Part shown: positions 1-7,478 of the stretch, one piece after another
How positions within the stretch are numbered: the stretch's first letter is position 1
Layout: each line of letters opens with the position of its first letter
DNA from: Bacteroidota bacterium
GTDB lineage: Bacteria; Bacteroidota; Ignavibacteria; Kryptoniales; JAKASW01
Length of the DNA stretch: 13,115 bases
Assembly: GCA_021789755.1 (NCBI GenBank)
Contig: JAJYJD010000079.1
Location: 1-13,115, forward strand
Direction of reading: 5' to 3'
The notes under the pieces: model-generated
The model's input: the letters and a program-made list of their open reading frames with translations, nothing else
The model's database searches: none
Told to the model about the DNA's origin: nothing
Translations under genes and position numbers: made by a program

Positions 1-489
1 AGCGGCTTTTACCAGAATCGGGTAACCGATTTCAGCTGCGATCGCCGCCGCCTCCTCCACGCCGCTTACCGGGTCACGCGCTCCGGGGACAACAGGGACT
101 CCGAAACCGCCGACTATCTTCCTCGCTTCAGTTTTGTCACCCATCGACCTGATCGCGTCAGCGCCGGGTCCGATGTATATGATCCCGTTTTTCTCCGTCT
201 CCCGTGCAAATTCGGAATTCTCCGACAGGAATCCGTATCCGGGATGGATTGCATCTGCACCCGACCTCTTCGCTATTGAAATTATTTTGCCGATATCCAG
301 GTATGTGTCGCGGGCCTCTTTGCCCCCGAGCGGATATGCCTCGTCTGCATAACGGACGAACGGCATAGTCACATCGACCTCCGAATGAATCGCGACGGTA
401 CCTATTCCCAATTCCCTCAGCGTCCGCATTATTCTCAGCGCGATTTCTCCGCGGTTCGCAACGAGGACTTTCCTGATCCTGCTATCCAT
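1..489 (-). CDS. accC: Biotin carboxylase (acyl-CoA/acetyl-CoA carboxylase subunit), N-terminal part, cut by left edge
   Basis: The 163 codons present encode the N-terminal, preATP-grasp domain of a biotin carboxylase, the subunit that carboxylates biotin using ATP and bicarbonate for acetyl-CoA or another acyl-CoA carboxylase. Visible family motifs are VLVANRGEIALRI near residues 8-20, then ADEAYPLGG, AIHPGYGFLSEN, IGP, and MGDKTEARK, followed by the start of the ATP-grasp domain (IGYPVLVKAA) at the edge. The ATP-binding glycine loop and the catalytic residues lie outside the window. The ADEAYPLGG and MGDKTEAR wording resembles acyl-CoA/propionyl-CoA or pyruvate carboxylases more than classical E. 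coli AccC, so the symbol is approximate. The start is the ATG at 489, which gives the usual short lead-in before VLVANRGEIA. No clear ribosome binding site precedes it. It lies 108 bp after mutS2 on the same strand and may be the last gene of that transcript. Confidence 0.88.
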   Translation of the reverse strand, partial: MDSRIRKVLVANRGEIALRIMRTLRELGIGTVAIHSEVDVTMPFVRYADEAYPLGGKEARDTYLDIGKIISIAKRSGADAIHPGYGFLSENSEFARETEKNGIIYIGPGADAIRSMGDKTEARKIVGGFGVPVVPGARDPVSGVEEAAAIAAEIGYPILVKAA

Positions 490-597
490 GAATATCAGAT
501 CTAAATTTTGATGATCTCGAACTGGGAACCATTTCTTTTCCGTGTTTCAACTTTCGATTCTCTAACATCGTTCCGGCTCGCAGGAACCTGAAGTAAT

Positions 598-2958
598 TCA
601 ATCCGGTTTCAATCCGACGATTGTAACACCCTGTCCTCCTTCGCCCATCTCACCGGAGCGAAATGAGATGACGAAGGGATGCGTTTTAACCAGATCGGCT
701 ACCGCGCGTTTCAAAGATCCCGTTCCCGTGCCGTGTACTATTTCAACTTGCTTTAGTCCGCCGAGATATGCCTCATCGAGAAACTTCTCCACAGACGCCT
801 GAATCTCGTAGGGCCGCATCCCGCGAATATCCATTTTCGTGGATATGCCTGACTGGACTGCGACCGTCGCTTCGGCTCGCTTTACCGTTCTGCGATTCGT
901 CTCTTTCAACTCGCTTTCATGTACCCGCATCCTGAGGCCGTTAACTTCAACGAGAAGTTCACCCTTTTCATTCGACACCTCGCACACTTCGCCCGCAAGC
1001 AGTGTCCCCTTTATTAAAACCGAATCGCCGATCCGGAACTCCTTCCTGGCCTCCTGACTCTCGGCGTCTCTGAGGTTCGAGACCTGCCCCTTCAACTCCT
1101 GGACGCGTGATTGAGCTTCTTTGATGCTCTCCTTGGAAGCTTTCGTCTCACGAATTTCCCGCACCAGGTTCTCGATTTTCCTGTTAAGATCGGCAATGAG
1201 GTTCTCAGAGTCTTCAATCGACTTCCGCTTTATTTCCGCGGCTTCCTTTTTTGCCGAGTGGACTTTCTTTTCGTACTCCTGCCTCATTGTCTCGGCAAGT
1301 TCCTGCTCCTTCTTTATCTCCACGACACGATCCCGAAGTTCGTTTTCGAGCTGCTCGACCCTGAGAAGGAGCTTCTCGAGCTTGTCTCTTCCCTCACCGA
1401 TGTATTTCCTGGCCCTTCTGATAACCGGTTCCCCGATTCCCGTTCGTTGTGCTATCTCAAAGGCGTAGCTCGATCCCGGTCTGCCGAGAACGAGCTTGTA
1501 AGTCGGCCTGAGAGTGTTCTGGTCGAATTCCATCGCTGCATTCAGCATTCCCGGCGCTTCGCTTGCAAAAACTTTTAACCCGGAATTATGGGTAGTGACG
1601 AGAGTCATCGCATTTGAGTCCCGCAGGTCTTCCAGAACCGCAGAGGCAAGTGCCGCACCTTCAGCGGGCTCGGTTTCTTCGCCGAATTCATCTATGAGCA
1701 CCAAACATTTCTCATCGGCGCGTCCCAGGATGCCGACGATATGCTTGATGCGGGATGTAAATGTCGAGAGGTCGTTTTCAATCGACTGCTCGTCTCCGAT
1801 TTCTGTGAAGATATTCTCGTAGATCGGCAGCTCGGTGCCGGGATCAGCCGTGAGAGGAATCGCTGCCAGGTTGCAGAGTACGAAGAGTCCCAGCGTCTTC
1901 AGAGTCACAGTCTTGCCGCCGGAATTCGGTCCGCTGATAACCACAACCCGCGTCGAATCGTCGAGGAACATGTCGACAGGAGTAACCCGTTCCCTGCCTG
2001 TCTTGATTGCCAGCAGAGGGTGCCGGGCTTTCACTAAACGAGGAACTGCGACTGCGCCGACCTGCGGTACAATTGCAGCAAGCCTCATTGCGTATCCCGC
2101 CCTCGCGTAGAGGCTGTCGAGATGCGAAAGGACTTCCACATCCTGGACAAGCTTCGGAACAACCTCACGGATGCGGCCTGTGAGCTCGTGAAGTATCTTT
2201 TCAATTTCACGCTGCTCTTCAAATTGCAGGGATATAACTTCATTGTTTAGGTCGACAGCCGCCGAAGGTTCGATGAAAACGGTCTGCCCCGTCGCACTCG
2301 CACCATGAATCAAGCCGGGAAGCTGTCGTTTGAATTCGGCCTTCACAGGCAAAACCAATCGTCCATCCCGCTGAGTGAAGATATCCTCTTCTGAATATTC
2401 CTGGTCGGAATATGAGCGCGCGATCGTCATTATTTTCTTCCGAAGATTCCCTCTCGTACGGTTCAGGCTCGTCCTTATCCTATGCAGCTCCTTGCTGGCG
2501 TCATCGCGGATGTTTCCTTCTTCGTCCACTGCTCGGTTAATGTTGAACTCAAGTATCGTGTCGGGATAGAGCCTGAAGCCCAGCTCGGAGATCTCCTGAA
2601 GCTCGCCTTTCTGTTTGAGAAGAGATTTCCGCACACTGTCGACCACGTGAAGTATGACTGCGATCGTATGGAGTTCTTTCCCCTGGAGGAGACTTCCCTC
2701 CTTGGCCGCGTGGGCAAGGAACGGTCTTACGTCCTTCGAACCGGTCAGATCGGGAAAAATGTTCCTGACTGCGAGAGAATGTGCCTGATCGACGAGCCTG
2801 AATTCCCTCTCGAGGTCTGTCTTCGAAGAGAAGATCGGAATCGAATCGAGGTACTTCTCACCGAGCTCCGTTTGACAGAGCGTCTTGAGGTATGAAACCA
2901 GCCTGGGAAACTCAAGCTTCTCGAACGAGCGGGCCAATTCGGAATCGCGTTCAATCAT
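598..2958 (-). CDS. mutS2: MutS2 family ATPase/endonuclease with C-terminal Smr domain
   Basis: This protein belongs to the MutS2 family, which acts on branched DNA to limit homologous recombination or, in Bacillus, on collided ribosomes. It lacks the mismatch-recognition domain of MutS. Order of domains: MutS core and clamp (about 1-320), ATPase with Walker A GPNSGGKT (343-350) and Walker B LIDE (D423, E424), a long Lys/Glu-rich coiled coil (about 530-640), a KOW-like segment, and a C-terminal Smr nuclease domain with MDIRG (709-713, the LDLR-type motif) and HGTGTG (742-747). The frame is open further upstream to a GTG at 3042. I prefer the ATG at 2958 because it follows AGG at an 8-nt spacing and puts the conserved FEKLEFPRL near the start, as in relatives; the product is then 786 residues. 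The stretch after Walker B reads DEFGEETEP, where the family usually has a small or Gly residue at the first of the two E positions. It lies downstream of cvpA. Confidence 0.95.
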   Translation of the reverse strand: MIERDSELARSFEKLEFPRLVSYLKTLCQTELGEKYLDSIPIFSSKTDLEREFRLVDQAHSLAVRNIFPDLTGSKDVRPFLAHAAKEGSLLQGKELHTIAVILHVVDSVRKSLLKQKGELQEISELGFRLYPDTILEFNINRAVDEEGNIRDDASKELHRIRTSLNRTRGNLRKKIMTIARSYSDQEYSEEDIFTQRDGRLVLPVKAEFKRQLPGLIHGASATGQTVFIEPSAAVDLNNEVISLQFEEQREIEKILHELTGRIREVVPKLVQDVEVLSHLDSLYARAGYAMRLAAIVPQVGAVAVPRLVKARHPLLAIKTGRERVTPVDMFLDDSTRVVVISGPNSGGKTVTLKTLGLFVLCNLAAIPLTADPGTELPIYENIFTEIGDEQSIENDLSTFTSRIKHIVGILGRADEKCLVLIDEFGEETEPAEGAALASAVLEDLRDSNAMTLVTTHNSGLKVFASEAPGMLNAAMEFDQNTLRPTYKLVLGRPGSSYAFEIAQRTGIGEPVIRRARKYIGEGRDKLEKLLLRVEQLENELRDRVVEIKKEQELAETMRQEYEKKVHSAKKEAAEIKRKSIEDSENLIADLNRKIENLVREIRETKASKESIKEAQSRVQELKGQVSNLRDAESQEARKEFRIGDSVLIKGTLLAGEVCEVSNEKGELLVEVNGLRMRVHESELKETNRRTVKRAEATVAVQSGISTKMDIRGMRPYEIQASVEKFLDEAYLGGLKQVEIVHGTGTGSLKRAVADLVKTHPFVISFRSGEMGEGGQGVTIVGLKPD

Positions 2959-2983
2959 CACAAGTACCTGTATTGATAGGTTC

Positions 2984-3052
2984 TCAGCCTGTCGGGGATC
3001 CGTAATCTTCGAGAGTCCGGAGGCGACTGGGGGGAGATCCACCTTCTTTCAT
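2984..3052 (-). other. Possible 22-codon leader ORF between cvpA and mutS2
   Basis: An ATG at 3052 opens a 22-codon frame ending in TGA at 2984, in the gap between the cvpA stop and the chosen mutS2 start. GGAG sits 7 nt before this ATG. That GGAG is also the 3' arm of a 5-bp stem (CTCCG/CGGAG, plus-strand arms at 3060-3064 and 3076-3080), so a hairpin could hide the site. The predicted peptide (begins MKEGGSPPSR) resembles nothing I know. It could be a translated leader affecting mutS2, or chance. Not counted as a real gene. Confidence 0.2.
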
Positions 3053-3081
3053 CAGGCTTCTCCGTTCCACGGCAGCGGAGT

Positions 3082-3615
3082 TTACTTGGAGTCGGATGGC
3101 TTGTCTTTTGGCAAATACTCAAAAAATTTGTCGAAGTACGAATTTGAAGGTTCTCTCGAAATGAAGGTCCTGTAGACCATGGGAGCGAAATTCTTAATCG
3201 GCTGGGAAAGGTACGACTTACCCAGCGCCGGTCCTTCGCTCTGGAAGCCAAGTCTTGCGATGAACAAAAGGAGCAGACTCAGGAGAAGCGCCCCTTCGAG
3301 AAACCCTAACACCGCTCCCCCCAGCTTGTCCCAGATCCGGAAGATCGAAATCTTCCTGAAAGCCCTCGTTACGATTTTGGCCACAATGAAGAGTATTATG
3401 AAGATTGCCGCGACGCCCACGACACCGCTGACCACCTCGTTGAGGCCGGTAAGGCCCGCCAGAAAAACCGCGATGTCCTTTCCATATTGGGCGCAAATAA
3501 CGATGCCTGTCACGAGGGCGGCGAGCGATAGGATTTTCGCGACAAGCCCTTTTGTGAATCCACTTACTATGAATGCCGCAAGCACCAATGCCAGAATGAC
3601 GTCGAAACCACTCAT
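3082..3615 (-). CDS. cvpA: CvpA family inner-membrane protein
   Basis: This is a 177-residue protein of the CvpA (colicin V production) family, a small inner-membrane protein that is widespread but biochemically poorly defined. E. coli CvpA is linked to colicin V export and envelope homeostasis. Four hydrophobic segments are visible at about residues 4-20, 27-44, 62-86 and 100-123, including an early GFTKGL and a later GGAVLGFLEGALL, both typical of the family. The C-terminal tail of about 50 residues is polar. Its ATG overlaps the yqeY stop in an ATGA junction, with AGG directly before it, so translation is probably coupled to yqeY. mutS2 follows. A cvpA-mutS2 neighbourhood also occurs in Bacillus, with polX between them, which supports the assignment. 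Confidence 0.87.
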   Translation of the reverse strand: MSGFDVILALVLAAFIVSGFTKGLVAKILSLAALVTGIVICAQYGKDIAVFLAGLTGLNEVVSGVVGVAAIFIILFIVAKIVTRAFRKISIFRIWDKLGGAVLGFLEGALLLSLLLLFIARLGFQSEGPALGKSYLSQPIKNFAPMVYRTFISREPSNSYFDKFFEYLPKDKPSDSK

Positions 3616-4064
3616 CCTAATTTCGCCTTAACTATTTCCTGAACCGTTTTGCCGTCCGCTTTGCCGCGCAAATCTTTCATCGCGGCGCCCATCAATTTGC
3701 CGAAATCTTTCTGCCCCTGGACGCTGAGCTTCACCGCCAGTTCATCGACCAGCTTGACAATATCCTCACGGCTCATCTGCTTCGGCAGGTATTCCTGGAT
3801 TATCTCGAGCTCCCTCCGTTCCTTGTCGGCGAGATCCTTCCGGCCAGCCTTGTCGAACTCCTCGATTGACTCTTTCCTCATCTTCGCCGAGCTAAGAAGC
3901 ACCTGCATCTCATCTTCATCTGTCATTCCTTCAGGCGTTACTCGCTTCTCAACTTCCTTCTCGAGGAGCTTTGCTTTTACCATCCTCAGGGTTTCCAGAC
4001 GCAGGGTCTCCTTCTTGAGCATTGACCTCTTAATATCGTCGTTGAGTATGTCTTTCAGACTCAT
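3612..4064 (-). CDS. yqeY: GatB/YqeY domain protein
   Basis: This is a 150-residue soluble, charged, mostly helical protein matching the stand-alone YqeY family in length and sequence. The N-terminal part (LKDILNDDIKRSMLKKE, then LRLETLRMVKAKLLEKE) and the C-terminal part (QKDFGKLMGAAMKDLRGKADGK) are the two recognisable blocks, the latter being the domain shared with the tail of GatB, the tRNA-dependent amidotransferase subunit. By analogy it may bind tRNA or assist aminoacylation quality control, but the cellular role of free YqeY is not settled. A strong Shine-Dalgarno GGAAGGA (plus strand 4069-4075) precedes the ATG. The start shares one base with the stop of the upstream SDR gene (TAATG), and the stop overlaps cvpA, so this is the middle gene of a tightly coupled trio. 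Confidence 0.92.
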   Translation of the reverse strand: MSLKDILNDDIKRSMLKKETLRLETLRMVKAKLLEKEVEKRVTPEGMTDEDEMQVLLSSAKMRKESIEEFDKAGRKDLADKERRELEIIQEYLPKQMSREDIVKLVDELAVKLSVQGQKDFGKLMGAAMKDLRGKADGKTVQEIVKAKLG

Positions 4065-4771
4065 TATATCCTTCCGGGAAATTTTAAAACTGTGCCGTTG
4101 AGAGAATCACCTGCACTGCAAAGGAACAGCAGCGCTGCGACTATCTCATCGATCTTAACCCATTTCTTGGTATCCGCCTTCGGCATCGACTTCCTGTTGT
4201 CCGCCGTGTCGATGGTAGACGGTGCTACTGCGAAGACTGAAACGCCGTCATTCTTGTACTCCTCCGCGGCGGCATTCGAGAGCGCAAGAATAGCCGCTTT
4301 AGATGCTGTGTACACGGAATTTCCTGCTCCCGATCCGAAAACCTGCATCGAGATAAAATTAACCACTCTGCCGAACTTTTGCTCCGCCATCAGCGGCAGG
4401 ACGGCAGACATAATATTGAAAGTGGGAAAAACGTCCATCGAAAACATCTTCTGCAACTCGGCAGCCGAGTGTTCATGCAGCTTCTTGCCGCCGAGCCACC
4501 CGCCGAGCGAATTGAGAAGGAAGTCGACTCGTCCAAACCTTCCCTTCACAGACACAACTGCATTCCGGGCCTGCCCGGCGTCCGTCAGGTCGGCTTGAAC
4601 AGGTTGAAACGTGCTCGAGAATTTCTCGAACTCTTTCCGTAGCGCAGTGCCTCTCCCGGGGTTCCTATATACGAACGCGACATTAGCGCCCGCCTCGAGA
4701 AATCCGCGGGCAAGCTCACTTCCAACTGATCCCCCGGTCACGATTGCGACTTTACCGGACAGGTCTATCAT
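4064..4771 (-). CDS. Short-chain dehydrogenase/reductase, dihydropteridine-reductase-like C-terminus
   Basis: A 235-residue SDR-fold NAD(P)-dependent oxidoreductase; the substrate is unknown. It has a Rossmann beta strand KVAIVTGG at the N-terminus, the LLNSLGG strand corresponding to the NNAG motif, and the catalytic set Ser141, Tyr154 and Lys158 (YTASK), with Ser at the normal 13-residue distance from Tyr. The C-terminal segment TIDTADNRKSMPKAD...W (187-204) resembles the LDTPMNRKSMPEADFSSW region of quinoid dihydropteridine reductase and related bacterial SDRs, so pterin reduction is possible but not shown. The glycine-rich loop is TGGSVGSE (12-19): it looks two residues shorter than TGGSGGIGSE-type relatives and lacks the last Gly of TGxxxGxG. 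It is the first gene of the leftward cluster, with weak ribosome binding sequence before the ATG and a TAATG overlap with yqeY. Alternative annotation: 3-oxoacyl-ACP reductase-like SDR. Confidence 0.82.
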   Translation of the reverse strand: MIDLSGKVAIVTGGSVGSELARGFLEAGANVAFVYRNPGRGTALRKEFEKFSSTFQPVQADLTDAGQARNAVVSVKGRFGRVDFLLNSLGGWLGGKKLHEHSAAELQKMFSMDVFPTFNIMSAVLPLMAEQKFGRVVNFISMQVFGSGAGNSVYTASKAAILALSNAAAEEYKNDGVSVFAVAPSTIDTADNRKSMPKADTKKWVKIDEIVAALLFLCSAGDSLNGTVLKFPGRI

Positions 4772-5128
4772 ATCTTGAATTTATTTTCATGATGGCATAA
4801 AAGCAATTTGTCGCGGGTTTTGGCCCCTTTCAGCGATTAACAAGCGCCGCTTATGATAAATTCGAAATAAACCGCCAAATTATCTAAATGGAACACTAAA
4901 GTGCAAATTGTCGAAAAATCAAACAATTGTTATTCGGTTTCCGTTTAGTAAATTACATGAATATAACAACATTAGAGTAGTGTTCAATCGCACCATTGAT
5001 TAGTAAATTTTCGGTTTATCACAACGCTTCCGTTTGGCAGAAAGATAACGTTTTAACTAAACGGGACGGTCTCTCGCCCGGAGTAACATTCTCGGCAAAC
5101 TTCAAGACAAAAATAGGAAGGACTGCGC
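4772..5128. promoter_or_regulatory. Divergent intergenic region with short repeats, likely two promoters
   Basis: This 357-bp AT-rich gap lies between the SDR gene (leftward) and the M13 peptidase gene (rightward), so it should hold promoters for both. It contains repeated words: TTCGGTTT at 4933-4940 and 5010-5017, TTAGTAAATT at 4945-4954 and 5000-5009, the inverted pair CCGTTTAGT (4941-4949) / ACTAAACGG (5056-5064), and the inverted pair ATAAACCG (4867-4874) / CGGTTTAT (5012-5019). These could be binding sites of a regulator. A weak rightward -35-like TTGGCA lies at 5034-5039 with CTAAAC 17 nt on; no convincing consensus promoter is visible on either strand. No gene was seen here. Confidence 0.45.
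5115..5122 (+). promoter_or_regulatory. Ribosome binding site of the M13 peptidase gene
   Basis: AGGAAGGA lies 6 nt before the ATG at 5129. This is a strong Shine-Dalgarno match and fixes the start that also yields a proper signal peptide. Confidence 0.8.
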
Positions 5129-7195
5129 ATGACTACAATTCGTGCACTTTTACCTCTGATCATGGTAGGTTTCTTCCTGGTTGTTCCCATGGAAAACTCT
5201 AAAGCCATGACCCAGGAAAAACCGAATACTCAAACCATTCCGCCGCTCGATCCGGCGAATATGGATACTACGGTCAGTCCCCGCCAGAACTTTTACATGT
5301 ACGCCGACGGCGGTTGGCTGAAAACTAACCCAATCCCGGCAGCTTATAGCAGATGGGGAAGTTTCTCTGAGCTGTTCGACCGCAACCTGGGCATACTTCA
5401 TGCCATCGCCGAGCGGGCCGCCACTGACAAGACCGCAAAGAAAGGGAGCGGCACGCAGCTTGTCGGCGACCTTTACTACAGCGGCATGGATACAGCGGCG
5501 ATCGACAAGGACGGTGCAAAACCGCTTGAACCGTATTTCAAAGAGATCGACGGTATCAAAGACCTCAAAGGCTTGGAAACCGTTATAGCTAAACTTCAAC
5601 GTCAGGGCGTAAACATCCTTTTTTACTTTGCTTCCCAGCAGGATCTCAAGAACAGCGAAATGATGATCGCCGGAATACACCAATCAGGCCTCAGCCTTCC
5701 CGACCGCGATTATTACACAAAGACAGACCCACAGTCGAAGGAAATCCTCAAGGAATATGACAACTACGTGACGAAAATGTTCACGACTCTGGGCGATGAC
5801 GAAAAGACCGCGTCCGATGCGGCCGCGACAGTCATGAACATAGAGAATCGGCTTGCGGAGGCTTCTATGACACGGGTCGAAAGAAGGGACCCGAAGGCGA
5901 CCTACAACATGATGACGCTTGCGAAGGTAACTGCTCTCACACCGGATTTTTCATGGAATTCTTACGTCCGCTATTTCAATCTTTCGGGAATAAAGAAGAT
6001 CAACGTCGCACAGCCGAAATTTGTAAAGGAAGTCGGCCTCATGCTGAAAGAGATGCCGCTGAAAGACTGGAAAGTGTACCTCCGATGGCATTTGATCAAT
6101 TCCATGGCGCCGTATCTCAGTCAAAAGTTCGTGGATGAGCATTTCAACTTCTACGGAACCGTCCTCACAGGTGCCAAGGAACTTCAGCCGAGATGGAAGC
6201 GTGTGATTCAAAGGATCGACGAATCTATCGGATTCGCGCTCGGGAAGCTCTACGTGGGGGAACATTTCTCTCCGAAGGCTAAGGCGCGCGCTGAGATGAT
6301 GGTACACAACCTGGAAGCCGCGTTCGCACAGAGGATCAAGAACCTCGATTGGATGAGCGAGGCTACGAAGAAACAGGCGCTGATCAAATTGAAGGCTATC
6401 GTCAACAAGATCGGCTACCCCGACAAATGGAAGAGCTATAAAGGACTCACTATCGGACGCGGAGCTTACGTGCTAAATGTCATGCGGGCTAACGAGTTCG
6501 AATTCAACTATGATGTGCATAAGATAGGCAAACCGGTCGACCGCACAGAGTGGGGAATGACTCCGCCGACCGTGAACGCATATTATGACCCGTCCATGAA
6601 CGAGATAGTTTTCCCTGCCGGCATATTGCAGCCGCCGTTTTTCAATCCTGACGCAGACGACGCCGTCAACTACGGCGGAATGGGCGCGGTCATCGGGCAC
6701 GAGATGACACACGGCTTCGACGACCAGGGAAGCCAGTTCGACGCCAAAGGAAACCTGAAAGACTGGTGGACAAAACAAGACGCCGCCAACTTCAAGAAGA
6801 AGGCAGATGTCCTCGTGAATCAGTTTGATTCCTACACAGTCCTCGATTCCCTGCATGTCAACGGGAAGCTCACCGAAGGCGAGAACATTGCCGACCTCGG
6901 TGGAATCTCGATCTCGTTCCAGGCTTTCGAAAATACACTGAAGGGCAAAACACCTCCGCCGAAGATAGACGGTTTCACGCCCGAGCAGCGCTTCTTCCTG
7001 GCGTGGGCGCAGATGTGGCGCGAGAACGACAGACCTCAAGCCTTGAGACAGCGTTTAATCGTCGACCCGCACTCGCCGAACGAGTTCAGGTGCAACGGTC
7101 CGCTCTCTGACTTCCCGCCGTTCTACGCAGCGTTCGACGTCAAGCCGGGCGATCCGATGTATAGAGCAGACAGCATTAGAGCTAAAATCTGGTAA
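5129..7195 (+). CDS. Secreted M13 family zinc metallopeptidase (neprilysin/PepO-like)
   Basis: This 688-residue protein is a peptidase of the M13 family, which cleaves oligopeptides in the periplasm or outside the cell. An N-terminal signal peptide is visible: a short positive start, hydrophobic LLPLIMVGFFLVV, then a likely cleavage after SKA near residue 26. The family opening NFYMYADGGWL follows, then the large mostly helical lobe. The catalytic domain carries NAYYDPSMNEIVFPAGILQPP, the zinc motif HEMTH (His524, Glu525, His528), the third ligand in GENIADLGG (Glu585, with Asp589), and a DPHSPNEFRCNG block containing the conserved substrate-binding His. It ends in IRAKIW, a variant of the usual C-terminal Cys-x-x-W-type end. 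Length is normal for bacterial M13 enzymes (about 650-700). It is the only plus-strand gene, stands alone with its own ribosome binding site, and is followed by an intrinsic terminator. Confidence 0.95.
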   Translation: MTTIRALLPLIMVGFFLVVPMENSKAMTQEKPNTQTIPPLDPANMDTTVSPRQNFYMYADGGWLKTNPIPAAYSRWGSFSELFDRNLGILHAIAERAATDKTAKKGSGTQLVGDLYYSGMDTAAIDKDGAKPLEPYFKEIDGIKDLKGLETVIAKLQRQGVNILFYFASQQDLKNSEMMIAGIHQSGLSLPDRDYYTKTDPQSKEILKEYDNYVTKMFTTLGDDEKTASDAAATVMNIENRLAEASMTRVERRDPKATYNMMTLAKVTALTPDFSWNSYVRYFNLSGIKKINVAQPKFVKEVGLMLKEMPLKDWKVYLRWHLINSMAPYLSQKFVDEHFNFYGTVLTGAKELQPRWKRVIQRIDESIGFALGKLYVGEHFSPKAKARAEMMVHNLEAAFAQRIKNLDWMSEATKKQALIKLKAIVNKIGYPDKWKSYKGLTIGRGAYVLNVMRANEFEFNYDVHKIGKPVDRTEWGMTPPTVNAYYDPSMNEIVFPAGILQPPFFNPDADDAVNYGGMGAVIGHEMTHGFDDQGSQFDAKGNLKDWWTKQDAANFKKKADVLVNQFDSYTVLDSLHVNGKLTEGENIADLGGISISFQAFENTLKGKTPPPKIDGFTPEQRFFLAWAQMWRENDRPQALRQRLIVDPHSPNEFRCNGPLSDFPPFYAAFDVKPGDPMYRADSIRAKIW

Positions 7196-7206
7196 TATCT
7201 TCTTAT

Positions 7207-7239
7207 GTGACCGCCACCCTAATGGTGACGGTCACTTTT
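7207..7239 (+). terminator. Intrinsic terminator after the M13 peptidase gene
   Basis: A 12-bp stem with one mismatch (GTGACCGCCACC at 7207-7218, GGTGACGGTCAC at 7224-7235) and a 5-nt loop CTAAT is followed directly by TTTTCTT. It begins 11 bp after the stop codon. The geometry is that of a Rho-independent terminator for rightward transcription. Confidence 0.92.
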
Positions 7240-7478
7240 CTTCCGCCTCCCTGACGATAATTGCCATATCCGTCTTTCAAATCAAAGCCGACAGGTTATT
7301 CCGACAGACCCCCGCTCGAACGTATTCGAGCCCGGAGAGTGGAAGGCTCTCTTGCGGATGAATTACACGCTGACATTTGTGGACTTCCAGAGAAGATTTC
7401 TCACCGCGAAAGGTGTGGTTCGAAATGAGAGGCGGGGCTTGATATAGCAATCGCCTTCATGGTGACAGTCACATTCTT
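7240..7478. other. Convergent intergenic gap with small stem-loops, no gene
   Basis: The gap between the M13 terminator and the purM stop holds no recognisable gene. It has a perfect 7-bp stem with a CGTA loop (GCTCGAA 7314-7320, TTCGAGC 7325-7331), a 5-bp stem GAGAG/CTCTC just after it, and a tandem CCGACAG (7288-7294 and 7301-7307). ATGGTGACAGTCAC at 7459-7472 repeats the right arm of the M13 terminator with one change. No clear T-tailed terminator for leftward purM transcription was found. Confidence 0.5.

Noticed and set aside
486..572. 28-codon minus-strand ORF running into the biotin carboxylase start
   Set aside because: No good ribosome binding site; Ser/Lys/Arg-rich translation with no similarity noticed. 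A 5-bp GTTCC/GGAAC stem nearby (570-587) lacks a T-run, so it is not called a terminator.
3179..3631. 150-codon plus-strand frame opposite cvpA
   Set aside because: Antisense shadow of a membrane protein gene; composition driven by the codons of the other strand.
4092..4598. 168-codon plus-strand frame opposite the SDR gene
   Set aside because: Antisense to a confidently assigned SDR; low-complexity Ser/Ala-rich translation and no ribosome binding site seen.
6473..7039. 188-codon frame on the minus strand
   Set aside because: It lies wholly inside the M13 peptidase coding region, opposite the zinc-motif domain, and its translation has no family-like features. It is an antisense shadow.
7358..7447. 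29-codon plus-strand ORF in the M13-purM gap, in a frame open from 7229
   Set aside because: No ribosome binding site, sits after a strong terminator, and the translation resembles nothing recognisable.
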